Positions 26,015 to 34,273 of a DNA stretch of 64,000 bases are shown in pieces (the stretch's first letter is position 1; the number at the start of each line of letters is the position of its first letter). The notes under the pieces are model-generated. The model did not search any database. It was not told the DNA's origin and was given only the letters and a program-made list of their open reading frames with translations. The stretch is taken from contig NZ_CP092107.1 of the NCBI RefSeq assembly GCF_029016485.1, positions 1,054,001 through 1,118,000 of the forward strand, read 5' to 3'. This DNA is from Vibrio sp. JC009. Its GTDB lineage: Bacteria > Pseudomonadota > Gammaproteobacteria > Enterobacterales > Vibrionaceae. Made by a program: the position numbers and the translations under genes.

Positions 26015-27007
26015 ATGAAAGCGGTAGTTTTAGAGCAAACCGGCGGTAGCGACAAACTAACATACAAAGACATTGAAAAACCGGCAGTTAAAGAAGGTCA
26101 GGTTCTGGTTCAGATGAAGGCAGCACCTGTTAACTTTATCGATACGGTTATCCGCGAAGGCAATATGCCTCCAGGCATGATGCCTGAACTGCCGTTTATC
26201 TCAGGTGTTGAAGGTAGCGGTATTATTGCAGATGCAAACAACACAGAGCTGAAAGAAGGTCAGAAAGTGGCTTTCCTTGGCCCTATCGGAGCTTCCACTT
26301 ACGCTGAGTACACAGCAGTAGATGCAGACAAACTGATCCTGCTACCTAAATCAGCGAACCTGCTGGAAGCCGGTGCAATGCCGGTCACTTACTTCACCGC
26401 TTACCATATGCTTCATAACGTGGTTCGCGCAGAGCAAGACAAATTTGCGCTGATTTATGCATCAACAGGTGGTGTTGGCACCGCGCTTATTCAGCTTGCA
26501 AAAGTAGCTGGCGTTAAGGTTATCACCCTTGACCGTAAAGACGAGAAAGTTGAGCAGGCACTAAAACTTGGGGCTGACTACGCCTTTAACTCAACTGGTA
26601 ACTGGGTTGAAGAAGTGAAGAAAGTGACTAACGGCAAGGGTGTGGACTACATCTTTAACCCTGTTGCCGGAGACACCATCAAACAGGATCTGGAAGTACT
26701 TGCTACACTGGGCCACATTGTTGTCTTCGGGTTTCTGGCTGGCGTAGGCGAAACAAACCTTCAGGCTGAAGCCGTACAACATTTTAGTAAGGCTCCGACC
26801 ATTACTTACTCTGAAATCTATGCCACATTCTTCAGCGATTTTCCACTGGTTAAGAAGTCCATGGATGCTATCTATCAGCTGCTTGATGAAGGCAAAATCA
26901 AGCCCGTCTATTCCACTATGCCTCTGGAAGAAGCATCAAAGGCGCATGACCAACTGGAAAGCGGCCAGATTATGGGCAAGCTGCTACTGACTCCGCAAAG
27001 CAATTAA
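26015..27007 (+). CDS. NADPH:quinone oxidoreductase-type zinc-independent alcohol dehydrogenase
   Basis: 330-residue medium-chain dehydrogenase/reductase. N-terminal GroES-like domain (about 25-110), then a Rossmann domain with IYASTGGVGTALIQLAKVAG near residue 148. Zinc-ligand cysteines of classical alcohol dehydrogenases are absent, as in QOR/zeta-crystallin proteins that reduce quinones or enals with NADPH. AGGAG lies 6 nt before the ATG. It is followed 72 bp later by an SDR gene on the same strand, with no terminator in between, so the two are probably cotranscribed. Confidence 0.88.
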   Translation: MKAVVLEQTGGSDKLTYKDIEKPAVKEGQVLVQMKAAPVNFIDTVIREGNMPPGMMPELPFISGVEGSGIIADANNTELKEGQKVAFLGPIGASTYAEYTAVDADKLILLPKSANLLEAGAMPVTYFTAYHMLHNVVRAEQDKFALIYASTGGVGTALIQLAKVAGVKVITLDRKDEKVEQALKLGADYAFNSTGNWVEEVKKVTNGKGVDYIFNPVAGDTIKQDLEVLATLGHIVVFGFLAGVGETNLQAEAVQHFSKAPTITYSEIYATFFSDFPLVKKSMDAIYQLLDEGKIKPVYSTMPLEEASKAHDQLESGQIMGKLLLTPQSN

Positions 27008-27079
27008 TCACTGATATTCGTATAACAAAGTCCCGCACTGGCGCTGCTTGTGCGGGAGTCAAATAACCAGGAGAACAAT

Positions 27080-27931
27080 ATGTCTCAACAAAATACAGGC
27101 AAAGTCGCATTGGTAACCGGTGGCAATCAGGGACTCGGTTTTGCCATTGTAAAAGGACTGGCTAACCGTCTGAGCTCTGACGATACTGTTTACCTCTGCT
27201 CACGCAGCGTTGATCGCGGAGCCACAGCTCTGAAAGAGCTGGGCCAGACAAATGCGAAAGTAGAAGTGCTTCAGCTTGATGTCACTGATGCAAAATCAAT
27301 TGAAGCTATAGCTGTACTTCTGAAAGAGCGCCATGGCGGAATCGATATTATAGCTTCTAATGCTGCGGCGAGAATCAACAAAGATGTACCTCAGCCTGAG
27401 CAAGTACGTGCGTTCGTAGCAACTAACAATCATGGTTCACGCGATCTGCTTGAAGCACTATGGCCACTTCTGAATAAGGGTGCGCGTTATGTAATGGTAG
27501 CCAGCGCCTTTGGTCAGCTTAACTACCTGCCTGAAAGACTTCACAAGCTGTTCGATACTGACACACTGTCTCTGGAAGATATTGAGCAGAGTATGGACCA
27601 TTTTGTTGAATCTATGGAAAGTGGCCGAGCGGAAACCGAAGGCTGGCCTGAGTGGATCAACATTTCTTCAAAGATCGGACAAGTGGCAACAGCACGCGTA
27701 GCTGCTCGTATGATGAACGAATCCCGCGCAGATGATGACATTCTGATCAACGCAACCTGCCCGGGTCTTGTGGATACTGATGCATCAAGGCCATGGTTCG
27801 ACGATATGAATGAAGCCCAATCACCAGACCAGGCGGCTCTGGCAATACTGGACTTGCTGTTAACCAAAGCAGGAACAAAAGAGCCAAACGGCCAGTTGGT
27901 TCAGTTCGGTCAGTGCCTGCCTTGGCTGTAA
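27080..27931 (+). CDS. Atypical SDR (carbonyl-reductase-like) lacking the catalytic tyrosine
   Basis: 283 residues from ATG 27080, which has AGGAG 6 nt upstream (an upstream in-frame ATG lacks one). Cofactor motif TGGNQGLGFAIV near residue 12 and the NAA motif near 90 (IIASNAAARI). The lysine position aligns as WINISSKIGQVATARVAAR, so the residue four before the lysine is asparagine where SDRs have the catalytic tyrosine. This resembles the carbonyl reductase CBR1 layout but with an altered active site. It may bind NADPH without normal catalysis or use another residue. Likely in an operon with the quinone reductase. Confidence 0.82.
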   Translation: MSQQNTGKVALVTGGNQGLGFAIVKGLANRLSSDDTVYLCSRSVDRGATALKELGQTNAKVEVLQLDVTDAKSIEAIAVLLKERHGGIDIIASNAAARINKDVPQPEQVRAFVATNNHGSRDLLEALWPLLNKGARYVMVASAFGQLNYLPERLHKLFDTDTLSLEDIEQSMDHFVESMESGRAETEGWPEWINISSKIGQVATARVAARMMNESRADDDILINATCPGLVDTDASRPWFDDMNEAQSPDQAALAILDLLLTKAGTKEPNGQLVQFGQCLPWL

Positions 27932-27970
27932 GTTAACATTCCACCTTCAAGACTATGAAGCTAATTAATG

Positions 27971-28003
27971 GAGCCAGAGTGAACCTCTGGCTCTATTTGT
28001 TCT
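27971..28003 (+). terminator. Intrinsic terminator after the SDR gene
   Basis: Perfect 9-bp stem GAGCCAGAG / CTCTGGCTC with a 5-nt loop, then TATTTGTTCT. Separates the rightward SDR unit from the converging DUF1349 gene. Confidence 0.78.
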
Positions 28004-28005
28004 GA

Positions 28006-28635
28006 TCAAACCGCATGCGCCAGCCACTTGCACGGCTCTAAGCTCATATCAGAAAAAGTCGCTGTAAAAGAGGATTTCAGCGGGCTGCAGGCGTAAACAC
28101 CAAACTTCACTTTATTTGATGCAGGCAATGGCGGATTACATTTGCCCATTTCAGCCGTAGTTTCGCCCAGAGAATGCAGGTGGAAGATCCGCATCTGTTT
28201 GAACGTCTCACCATCTAAAGAGTACTCAATCAGAAAATCCGGACCTCTGCGGCTCAGGCGGTACCAGATATGATCCGGCAGCGGAATATCCGTTGTTGCC
28301 CAGTCGGAATACCCCAGGTTTGTTACCACACTACCCAGACGTGAAAATTGCTCATTTTCATACTCAATTGAGGCTTTAAACCAGTTTTCATTATCGAGAT
28401 AAATAATCAGACCACACTGGTCAAACTGAGCCTGATAATCAAAGCTCACCTTTGCTGTAAAAGTGAAGTTTTCTCCTGATTCAAGCTGCAATGCAGGCGC
28501 ATTATCATTTCTGAATCCGTAGTACGAGCGCTGCCAGAAGTCAGTTTCGGGTTCTGTGGTAATTGAAACAAGTTCAGGGGTAACATTATGTTGCTTAGGC
28601 TCAAATATCCATTCGCCTTTAGTAAAATCTATCAT
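28006..28635 (-). CDS. DUF1349 (concanavalin-A-like fold) protein
   Basis: 209 residues from ATG 28635, preceded by AGGA 9 nt upstream; a longer frame to 28707 has no ribosome-binding site. Matches the DUF1349/YesU family through DFWQRSYYGFRNDNAPALQL near residue 30, the CGLIIYLDNENWFKASIEYE segment near 75 and DFLIEYSLDGETFKQMRIFH near 130. The family has a beta-sandwich lectin-like fold and is often near carbohydrate genes, but its biochemical role is unknown. No signal peptide. Stands alone between a terminator and a repeat element. Confidence 0.8.
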   Translation of the reverse strand: MIDFTKGEWIFEPKQHNVTPELVSITTEPETDFWQRSYYGFRNDNAPALQLESGENFTFTAKVSFDYQAQFDQCGLIIYLDNENWFKASIEYENEQFSRLGSVVTNLGYSDWATTDIPLPDHIWYRLSRRGPDFLIEYSLDGETFKQMRIFHLHSLGETTAEMGKCNPPLPASNKVKFGVYACSPLKSSFTATFSDMSLEPCKWLAHAV

Positions 28636-28810
28636 TGTTCTTTTTCCTAACCGTTTGATATGCCGATTGTAAAGCTGCTTGTTGTGAAAAAAAGAGGGGG
28701 ATGTCATGTTATCCCCCCATCTGAAATCAGGACAACTGGTTGAGGCACTGAAAACTTATACACATAGCACGCTTTCTCCATGCAATAAAATGTCAATCCA
28801 CTCACCAACC

Positions 28811-28969
28811 CCTTGTTCCCATGCTCCAGCGTGGGAATGCATACCGCGTCTGAAGACAACCACATAACAAGCTGAAATAAAAGAAAATAAGTTCAGAGAC
28901 AGTTTATACTCCGGCTGATAACTTTGAGTCTAATATGCATTCCCACGGAGGACCATGGGAACGATAATC
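28811..28969. repeat. MITE-like element with ~31-bp terminal inverted repeats
   Basis: Left end 28813-28842 (TTGTTCCCATGCTCCAGC, then GTGGGAATGCATA) and right end 28934-28965 are inverted copies with a few mismatches. Each end is itself a small hairpin (TTCCCA...TGGGAA). The about 90-bp core has no coding capacity. TTCCCA/TGGGAAtgcat hairpin repeats of this kind are familiar as dispersed REP/MITE elements in proteobacteria. It is immediately downstream of the Fic gene and may act as its terminator. Confidence 0.65.
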
Positions 28970-28977
28970 CTGCATAA

Positions 28978-30075
28978 CTATTCAAGCAACTGATACCGGG
29001 TACTGCGACCTGCACCAGACTTAACCAAACACCCCTGTTCTACCAACGCAGCCAAATGACGAGTGGCAGTCGGTTTGCTTACCTTAGCGACTTTGTGGTA
29101 CTGAGAGGTATTAATTCCATCAGCAAAGTCCCCATCGAGCATTCGGTTAAGCACTTTCACCTGTTCTTCAACCAGTTTAGTTTGATCCACGTTGCGCCAA
29201 AAGTTGGTTTTAAACACGGTCTGAGTAATCTCTTTTAACGCCCCATTTAACGTTTCGTTTAACGTGTCAAAGAACCAGACTAACCAGGCAGTGATATCAA
29301 CGTTTCCTTTCTGAGTCCGCTCCAAGATCTCGTAATAACTTTTTCGGTTCGCCAATATACCAACTGACATTGCATAAAAGCGTACTGACTGCTGCTCAGC
29401 CTGAGCCAGTGCCAAATCCGTTAATAAGCGAGTAATACGACCATTTCCATCATCAAGCGGGTGCAGCGTAACAAACCACAAATGAGTGATTGCAGCTCTG
29501 AGCAGCGGGTCGAGTGAAGCATCCTCCCTGGAGTCATTAAACCACTTGATGAATTGCTCAAGTTCTCCATCGAGTATGTCGCGCCCCGGAGCCTCAAAAT
29601 GAACGATAGGCCTGTCGATTCGCCCGGAGACAACCTGCATTGGAGCATCACCACGCAGGCGACCACCAATAACTGGATTAAATATGGTATAGCCCTCTGG
29701 AAATAACCTGTCATGCCAGTGCAGAATTCTTTCAAGCGTCAAAGGAGTATCCAGGTTTTCTACAGCATCTATCATGATTTCGGCAAGGCCATCAGTTTGT
29801 TCTGTTGTTGGGAAAGGTCGCTCTTCTGTCAGGCCCAGTTTGTTAGCCAAAGATGAGCGTACAGAGAAAGCATTGAGCTTTTCCCCCTCAATCGCACTAG
29901 AATGGACAATGTTCGCCAGTAAGGTATCCAGCATACTCTCTTTCTGATCCTGAGCCTGGCTGAGCATCTTACCCAGCAAGATACCCTGATTGAGACGCGT
30001 CTGTCTCATCATCGGTTCGATGACGGTTTTATCCCAATTAAAAGTTGGCCAGTCAGCTTGTTGCCAGATCCACAT
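28978..30075 (-). CDS. Fic-family AMP-transferase with DUF4172 N-terminus and winged-helix C-terminus
   Basis: 365 residues. N-terminal DUF4172 start MWIWQQADWPTFNWD; the inhibitory alpha-helix motif [ST]xxxE[GN] is SSAIEGEKL near residue 60, which blocks ATP until released (class II Fic). The active-site HPLDDGNGR is near residue 213, with the catalytic histidine and both glycines intact. The C-terminal 70 residues look like a winged helix (STRYQLLE end). Such proteins transfer AMP to protein targets and are often self-regulated. Two palindromes that share TGATTTGA half-sites precede the gene, suggesting autoregulation. Confidence 0.9.
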   Translation of the reverse strand: MWIWQQADWPTFNWDKTVIEPMMRQTRLNQGILLGKMLSQAQDQKESMLDTLLANIVHSSAIEGEKLNAFSVRSSLANKLGLTEERPFPTTEQTDGLAEIMIDAVENLDTPLTLERILHWHDRLFPEGYTIFNPVIGGRLRGDAPMQVVSGRIDRPIVHFEAPGRDILDGELEQFIKWFNDSREDASLDPLLRAAITHLWFVTLHPLDDGNGRITRLLTDLALAQAEQQSVRFYAMSVGILANRKSYYEILERTQKGNVDITAWLVWFFDTLNETLNGALKEITQTVFKTNFWRNVDQTKLVEEQVKVLNRMLDGDFADGINTSQYHKVAKVSKPTATRHLAALVEQGCLVKSGAGRSTRYQLLE

Positions 30076-30085
30076 AAAGATACCT

Positions 30086-30113
30086 TGATTTGAAAAGTTT
30101 GTTTTTCAAATCA
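30086..30113. promoter_or_regulatory. Operator palindrome 1 upstream of fic
   Basis: Perfect 11-bp arms TGATTTGAAAA (30086-30096) and TTTTCAAATCA (30103-30113), 6-nt centre, 11 bp before the Fic start codon. Likely overlaps the transcription start or leader. Confidence 0.65.
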
Positions 30114-30137
30114 CATTATGAGTTGTTTATAGGCCGA

Positions 30138-30162
30138 AATCAAATCACAACATGATTTGATT
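30138..30162. promoter_or_regulatory. Operator palindrome 2 upstream of fic
   Basis: Perfect 10-bp arms AATCAAATCA (30138-30147) and TGATTTGATT (30153-30162), 5-nt centre. Shares the TGATTTGA half-site with palindrome 1, in the opposite arrangement; centres are about 50 bp apart (five helical turns). Confidence 0.65.
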
Positions 30163-30259
30163 AATGGATAATTCTAATCAGAATCCACATTAAAACCCTG
30201 TCGGACTAATATCAGACAGAAGCACACGATCTGTTGCCGTTAAGCAGTCTTGGCGATAC

Positions 30260-31177
30260 TCACACCATGGGACTGGAAGATATCAACGAAGCTTTCTCTT
30301 CCTGATTTCTCTGCTTGATGTAGTCAACAATATGCCTGATCTGGCTAATGGTATGCCTTCTCCCCAGATAATACGCAAACATTGTCCGGGTTCTCGGCTT
30401 ATAGTCGGGCACTGAAAGCTCAACCACCTGCGGATCTTTTATCATTTCACTTGGAAGCATACCGATAAACTGTCCGCCTTTCACTGCGTGATAGGCCAAA
30501 TCCAGGTCATCTACCACCAGCTTTGCGCCGGGCTGAAACTTCTTTTCGCTCATCTTCTGATCCATAAATGTCCAGGTGCGAGCGGGAGCAGAAATAACAG
30601 CGGGAAGTTGCGCCAGTTGTTCTAAAGAGACATGGTCTGGATTGATATTATGAGCGGCTACAAATGCATTGGTGGCACAAAGAGAGTAAGGAATATCCCA
30701 CAAACGCAATGCTATGGCTGAAGAGTCGGTTAAGGGACCAACACGAAAAGCCAGATCAACATTTTCCTGAACCAGGTTTAAATTGACATTCGATAAAGAG
30801 AGTTCGAGGTTTAACTCCGGATGCTCGGAAGCAAAGTCAATTAGCCAGTTACCCAGAAAATCTAAACCGGCACGCACAGGCATAGAAACAGAAAGAGAGC
30901 CTTTAAAACGAAGCTCGTCATCAATCGCCAAATCAACGGAATCACTAAGAGATTCCAGTAATGGCGCACAGTCGCGATACAGCTGCAACCCCCTGTTTGT
31001 TACTTTGACTTCTCTGGTGGTGCGATGCAAAAGGTGAAGTTCTAACGCATCTTCCAGAGCATCAATTCTCCGGCTGACGGTACTATGCGGAATGCCTAAG
31101 AACTCAGAAGCTTGTTTCAGGCTTCCTTTTTCTACAACCGCGCAAAACACATTCAGATCATCAAATACTCTTTTCAT
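30260..31177 (-). CDS. LysR-family transcriptional regulator
   Basis: 305 residues from ATG 31177, chosen because GGGAG lies 6 nt upstream. HTH at about 4-60 (EKGSLKQASEFLGIPHSTVS) and effector domain at about 90-290. The divergent gene at 31464 is a winged-helix regulator nearly 290 bp away, with a CRP-like site between. No enzyme gene is adjacent, so the regulated target is unclear. Confidence 0.88.
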   Translation of the reverse strand: MKRVFDDLNVFCAVVEKGSLKQASEFLGIPHSTVSRRIDALEDALELHLLHRTTREVKVTNRGLQLYRDCAPLLESLSDSVDLAIDDELRFKGSLSVSMPVRAGLDFLGNWLIDFASEHPELNLELSLSNVNLNLVQENVDLAFRVGPLTDSSAIALRLWDIPYSLCATNAFVAAHNINPDHVSLEQLAQLPAVISAPARTWTFMDQKMSEKKFQPGAKLVVDDLDLAYHAVKGGQFIGMLPSEMIKDPQVVELSVPDYKPRTRTMFAYYLGRRHTISQIRHIVDYIKQRNQEEKASLISSSPMV

Positions 31178-31357
31178 ACCAGACTCCCACTCTCGCTTGT
31201 CTGCTATTCTAATCCAAAACAAACTGCGAGATTATCCCAAAAACGCAATTCAGTTATCCAAAACTGCTCAACCACAGTTCAGACATTGCTAACACCTTAT
31301 AATTCGAGGTTTTCAGGTTGATTGTGGAAATTTCAGAAACAGTCTATGGAAAGATAT

Positions 31358-31373
31358 CGTGATGTAAATCACA
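31358..31373. promoter_or_regulatory. CRP-like site and -10 element before the winged-helix gene
   Basis: CGTGA-N6-TCACA matches 9 of 10 consensus CRP positions. A perfect TATAAT lies just downstream at 31384-31389. The site is about 90-105 bp before the start at 31464 and may activate or block that promoter. Confidence 0.55.
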
Positions 31374-31463
31374 TTTATCTATCTATAATACACCGCATGT
31401 TAGACCTAAGCAGTGTAACGCAACATCGCGTCCACATGCTAAAACGCAGTAAGTACAGATACC

Positions 31464-31973
31464 ATGGCTACAAAATATTTTTTATCCGATAAGTTTGTTT
31501 TCTATCCTGAGTCCGGAGTGCTGGTAGAAAACGGTGATGTTGAAAAAACGGTGAATATGGGCAATAACGAAAGCCAGTTACTTTCAATGTTTGTCAGAAA
31601 CCCGAATAAAAACTTATCCCGTAAAGCGTTGCTTGATTCCGTTTGGAGCGAGCAGGGTTTTGTTGTCGAGCCATCCAGCTTAACTCAGTCTATCTCAACG
31701 TTAAGAAAGCTTTTAAATGACTCTGCAAAAGCGCCTGAATTTATTAAAACCGTGCCTAAAATGGGTTACAAGCTGATTTCCCCGGTAGCCGTAGAAAGTA
31801 ACGAAGTAAGTAAAGTCACGCCTGATACAGCATCGGAAAGCCAATTCAGTATTCAAGCGTTAGAAACTACCAGCTCATATAAAAACGAAGAGACTTTTGG
31901 CTTCTTTTCTTCTCTTGCTAATGTTTTCCGCAAGATGCAGCAAACTTCCTTTTACTATTTATCTGGCATTTAA
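31464..31973 (+). CDS. OmpR/ToxR-type winged-helix DNA-binding protein without membrane anchor
   Basis: 169 residues. A Trans_reg_C winged helix covers about 25-108, including LSRKALLDSVWSEQGFVVEP, SLTQSISTLRKLLND and the typical end KTVPKMGYKLISPV. ToxR, CadC and TcpP-like proteins carry this domain followed by a transmembrane helix. Here the 60-residue tail is polar and has no hydrophobic helix, so the protein is probably soluble. A strong terminator follows at 32047. Candidate target is the unknown gene at 32189. The ribosome-binding site is weak. Confidence 0.8.
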   Translation: MATKYFLSDKFVFYPESGVLVENGDVEKTVNMGNNESQLLSMFVRNPNKNLSRKALLDSVWSEQGFVVEPSSLTQSISTLRKLLNDSAKAPEFIKTVPKMGYKLISPVAVESNEVSKVTPDTASESQFSIQALETTSSYKNEETFGFFSSLANVFRKMQQTSFYYLSGI

Positions 31974-32046
31974 ATCAGATTTTTCTTGCTTAATTATTAA
32001 GCATTTCTATGTAAATCCACTGACCTTTTCTTATGATAGTTATCAG

Positions 32047-32077
32047 CCTGCAGCATTCGCTGCAGGTTTTTTTATTT
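32047..32077 (+). terminator. Strong intrinsic terminator
   Basis: Perfect 8-bp stem CCTGCAGC / GCTGCAGG with a 4-nt loop, followed by seven T residues and ATTT. Ends the winged-helix gene transcript. Confidence 0.9.
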
Positions 32078-32188
32078 CTGTTGTTTGTGAACAAAAAAGC
32101 ACTAATTGAATTTCGGGATATCAACTTTCAATCATTTAACCTATTGTTAGTGACACAGTTACCAGCCACACAAACAGGAGCAAGAAAC

Positions 32189-33199
32189 GTGGAAATGGAT
32201 GATTTAGACTTCGATTTACCGGAAGGTATGAATCAGTTTTTGGATAGCCGGACTGAAATAGAACTGAATATATATGATGAGATGGCGCTATCTATCACCG
32301 AGGAGGAAGAACTTCAGACTGCACCAATCCAGGAAAGTACCAAACAGCTTGAATCTGAGCTAAAACAGCTGGCTGAATCCGGCACTCTGGATACTGACAT
32401 GGAAGAAATGTGCTGGGAGTCTCTTGTTAACCTTGGTACAGAGTGCGTATTAAATGGCCTTGATGGCAATGGTGCCGGAGCGCAGCAAGTATGCTCACTG
32501 CTGTTTTTGCCGGTAGCATACACTGGCCGTTATTCCGATAATGATCTTCAAGCTCTTTCACAAAAGATAACCGAACTGCCGAGGAAGTTAGGCTTAATCG
32601 GTGACAACAATTCTTTTGTTCTTTCACCATTTTCATTTCCTGTCACCACGGCAACTGACGTTTCTTTAAAGATGCAACTATTGGCAACCTTAGCAAAAGC
32701 CGTTTCCGGATTGGAAGCTGACACCGATATTCTGAGCACTGGTGCCGATTATGCTGAGTCTGTGGATTCAGATATGACCTTACGTACCGGCTATTTCCCT
32801 GTACTGCTTACCGGCACATTTGCTGAAGATGATTACGACGCAGGCAATGAGCCGGTAATAGATGAAATAGAAAATAGCGTGGAACTGTTTCAAAGCATTA
32901 ATGAGTATTTAGCCGAGGCAGATAACGACCTAATGCTTATACGCCCTCCGGTTCAGGCTCCACTTGCCATTGCGGCCACTGAGCAATTTAAAGCAAAAAC
33001 GACAGCCCTTCTGTTCCAGACCATAAGCCAGAAAAGCAATGAGGCGTGTGAAGTGGAAATGGCCCGCAGTAATGAAGGTATTTCAGTAACCCTGAAAAAC
33101 AGTCAGGGTGAATGCATCGAAGAGCAGAGTTTCTCGGCCCCGACAGACGCTCTTGCCGAAGCCATAATAGAAACCGTTAATGAAGGCCTGCGAGAATAG
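32189..33199 (+). CDS. Hypothetical acidic cytoplasmic protein, 336 aa
   Basis: No family recognised. The start is taken as GTG 32189, because AGGAG lies 8 nt upstream; an ATG two codons later is possible and the frame upstream has no ribosome-binding site. The N-terminal 100 residues are very acidic (MDDLDFDLPEGMNQF onward, EEEELQTAP). Later segments such as VCSLLFLPVAYTGRYSDNDL look like a globular alpha/beta domain. No signal peptide or membrane helix. It follows the winged-helix gene after a terminator; a functional link is only positional. Confidence 0.7.
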   Translation: MEMDDLDFDLPEGMNQFLDSRTEIELNIYDEMALSITEEEELQTAPIQESTKQLESELKQLAESGTLDTDMEEMCWESLVNLGTECVLNGLDGNGAGAQQVCSLLFLPVAYTGRYSDNDLQALSQKITELPRKLGLIGDNNSFVLSPFSFPVTTATDVSLKMQLLATLAKAVSGLEADTDILSTGADYAESVDSDMTLRTGYFPVLLTGTFAEDDYDAGNEPVIDEIENSVELFQSINEYLAEADNDLMLIRPPVQAPLAIAATEQFKAKTTALLFQTISQKSNEACEVEMARSNEGISVTLKNSQGECIEEQSFSAPTDALAEAIIETVNEGLRE

Positions 33200-33284
33200 C
33201 AACAGGTCAATTTTGTACAATTAATTACTTTTTCGATTGGATATATCTAATGGAACAATTCAATTCGAAGTAAAAGGGCATTAA

Positions 33285-33983
33285 ATGAAAACGATCGGCT
33301 TACTGGGTGGCATGAGCTGGGAGTCCACTCTCAGTTACTACAAATCAATCAACGAAGGGGTAAAAGAGAGCCTTGGCGGCCTGAACTCAGCAAAGATCTG
33401 CATGTATAGCGTAAACTTTGAGGAAATTGAAAAGCTGCAACATCAGGGGAAGTGGGATGAGACTGCGGAAATTCTGTCTGATGCAGCTGCTTCAGTCGAA
33501 AAAGGTGGTGCGGACTTTCTGTTAATCTGCACCAACACCATGCACAAAGTCGCTCCTGAAATTGAAACCAAAATCAATATTCCCATATTGCACATTGCGG
33601 ATGCCACCGCTGAAAAACTGCTTGAAAACGGAATCAGGAAAGTCGGCCTGCTGGGTACCAAATTTACGATGGAGCAGGACTTCTATAAAGGGCGCCTGAC
33701 AAACAAGTACGGGATTGACGTCGTTGTTCCTGATGAGGATGACAGAACCAGAGTGCATAACATCATTTACCAGGAGCTATGCCGGGGAGAAATCAAAGAC
33801 GACTCCAGAACAGCCTATACGCAGATAATCGACAAACTGAGAGATCAGGGTGCTGGTGCGGTGATTCTTGGCTGTACTGAAATCGCCCTGCTTGTTCAGC
33901 AGCAACATACCGATGTAGCGCTATTTGATACAACGGCAATTCATGCACAAGCCGCTGTTCGTCTGGCAACTAAGCAAGATTAA
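33285..33983 (+). CDS. Aspartate/glutamate racemase-family protein (YgeA-like)
   Basis: 232 residues, typical length. Start MKTIGLLGGMSWESTLSYY is the family N-terminal signature. The two catalytic cysteines are in LLICTNTMHK near residue 83 and ILGCTEIALL near 195. Members racemise aspartate or a broad set of amino acids (E. coli YgeA) without pyridoxal phosphate. Stands alone as a single-gene unit; GGG lies about 7 nt before the ATG. D-amino acids made could serve cell-wall or signalling roles, which is inference. Confidence 0.88.
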   Translation: MKTIGLLGGMSWESTLSYYKSINEGVKESLGGLNSAKICMYSVNFEEIEKLQHQGKWDETAEILSDAAASVEKGGADFLLICTNTMHKVAPEIETKINIPILHIADATAEKLLENGIRKVGLLGTKFTMEQDFYKGRLTNKYGIDVVVPDEDDRTRVHNIIYQELCRGEIKDDSRTAYTQIIDKLRDQGAGAVILGCTEIALLVQQQHTDVALFDTTAIHAQAAVRLATKQD

Positions 33984-34011
33984 ACATTAGCATTATTTCT
34001 GTTTAAATAGG

Positions 34012-34167
34012 TTATTTGTCAGGCCCAAAAAGAGCTCTGACATACTCGTCATCTGAGCTTTCCCACTCCCATGAAAAAGAACTATCGCTCTTTACAGAGC
34101 GATAGTTCAAAAGCGCAATTACAGCACATACAAGGATCAGACAAAAAACTAAGCTCATTACACTCAT
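34012..34167 (-). CDS. Small single-pass membrane protein, 51 aa
   Basis: Short frame with start MSVMSLVFCLILVCAVIALL, a single hydrophobic helix (about residues 3-20), then a polar acidic tail ending RALFGPDK. A perfect 12-bp inverted repeat (34079-34090 and 34097-34108) falls inside the coding part, which argues that this could instead be a structured non-coding segment. GGG lies upstream of the ATG. No homologue is recognised. Confidence 0.5.
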   Translation of the reverse strand: MSVMSLVFCLILVCAVIALLNYRSVKSDSSFSWEWESSDDEYVRALFGPDK

Positions 34168-34273
34168 GAAACTTTTACCCACTTCAGTAATTAGTTGCTG
34201 AAATGGTAAAGTGCCAGAGCCTTGCGATAAATATCAGAAACCTCAATACAATATTGTTGATATTGCAATAATT

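Noticed and set aside
34079..34108. 12-bp-stem hairpin as a terminator of the racemase gene
   Set aside because: No T-run follows on either strand, and it falls inside a plausible small coding frame.
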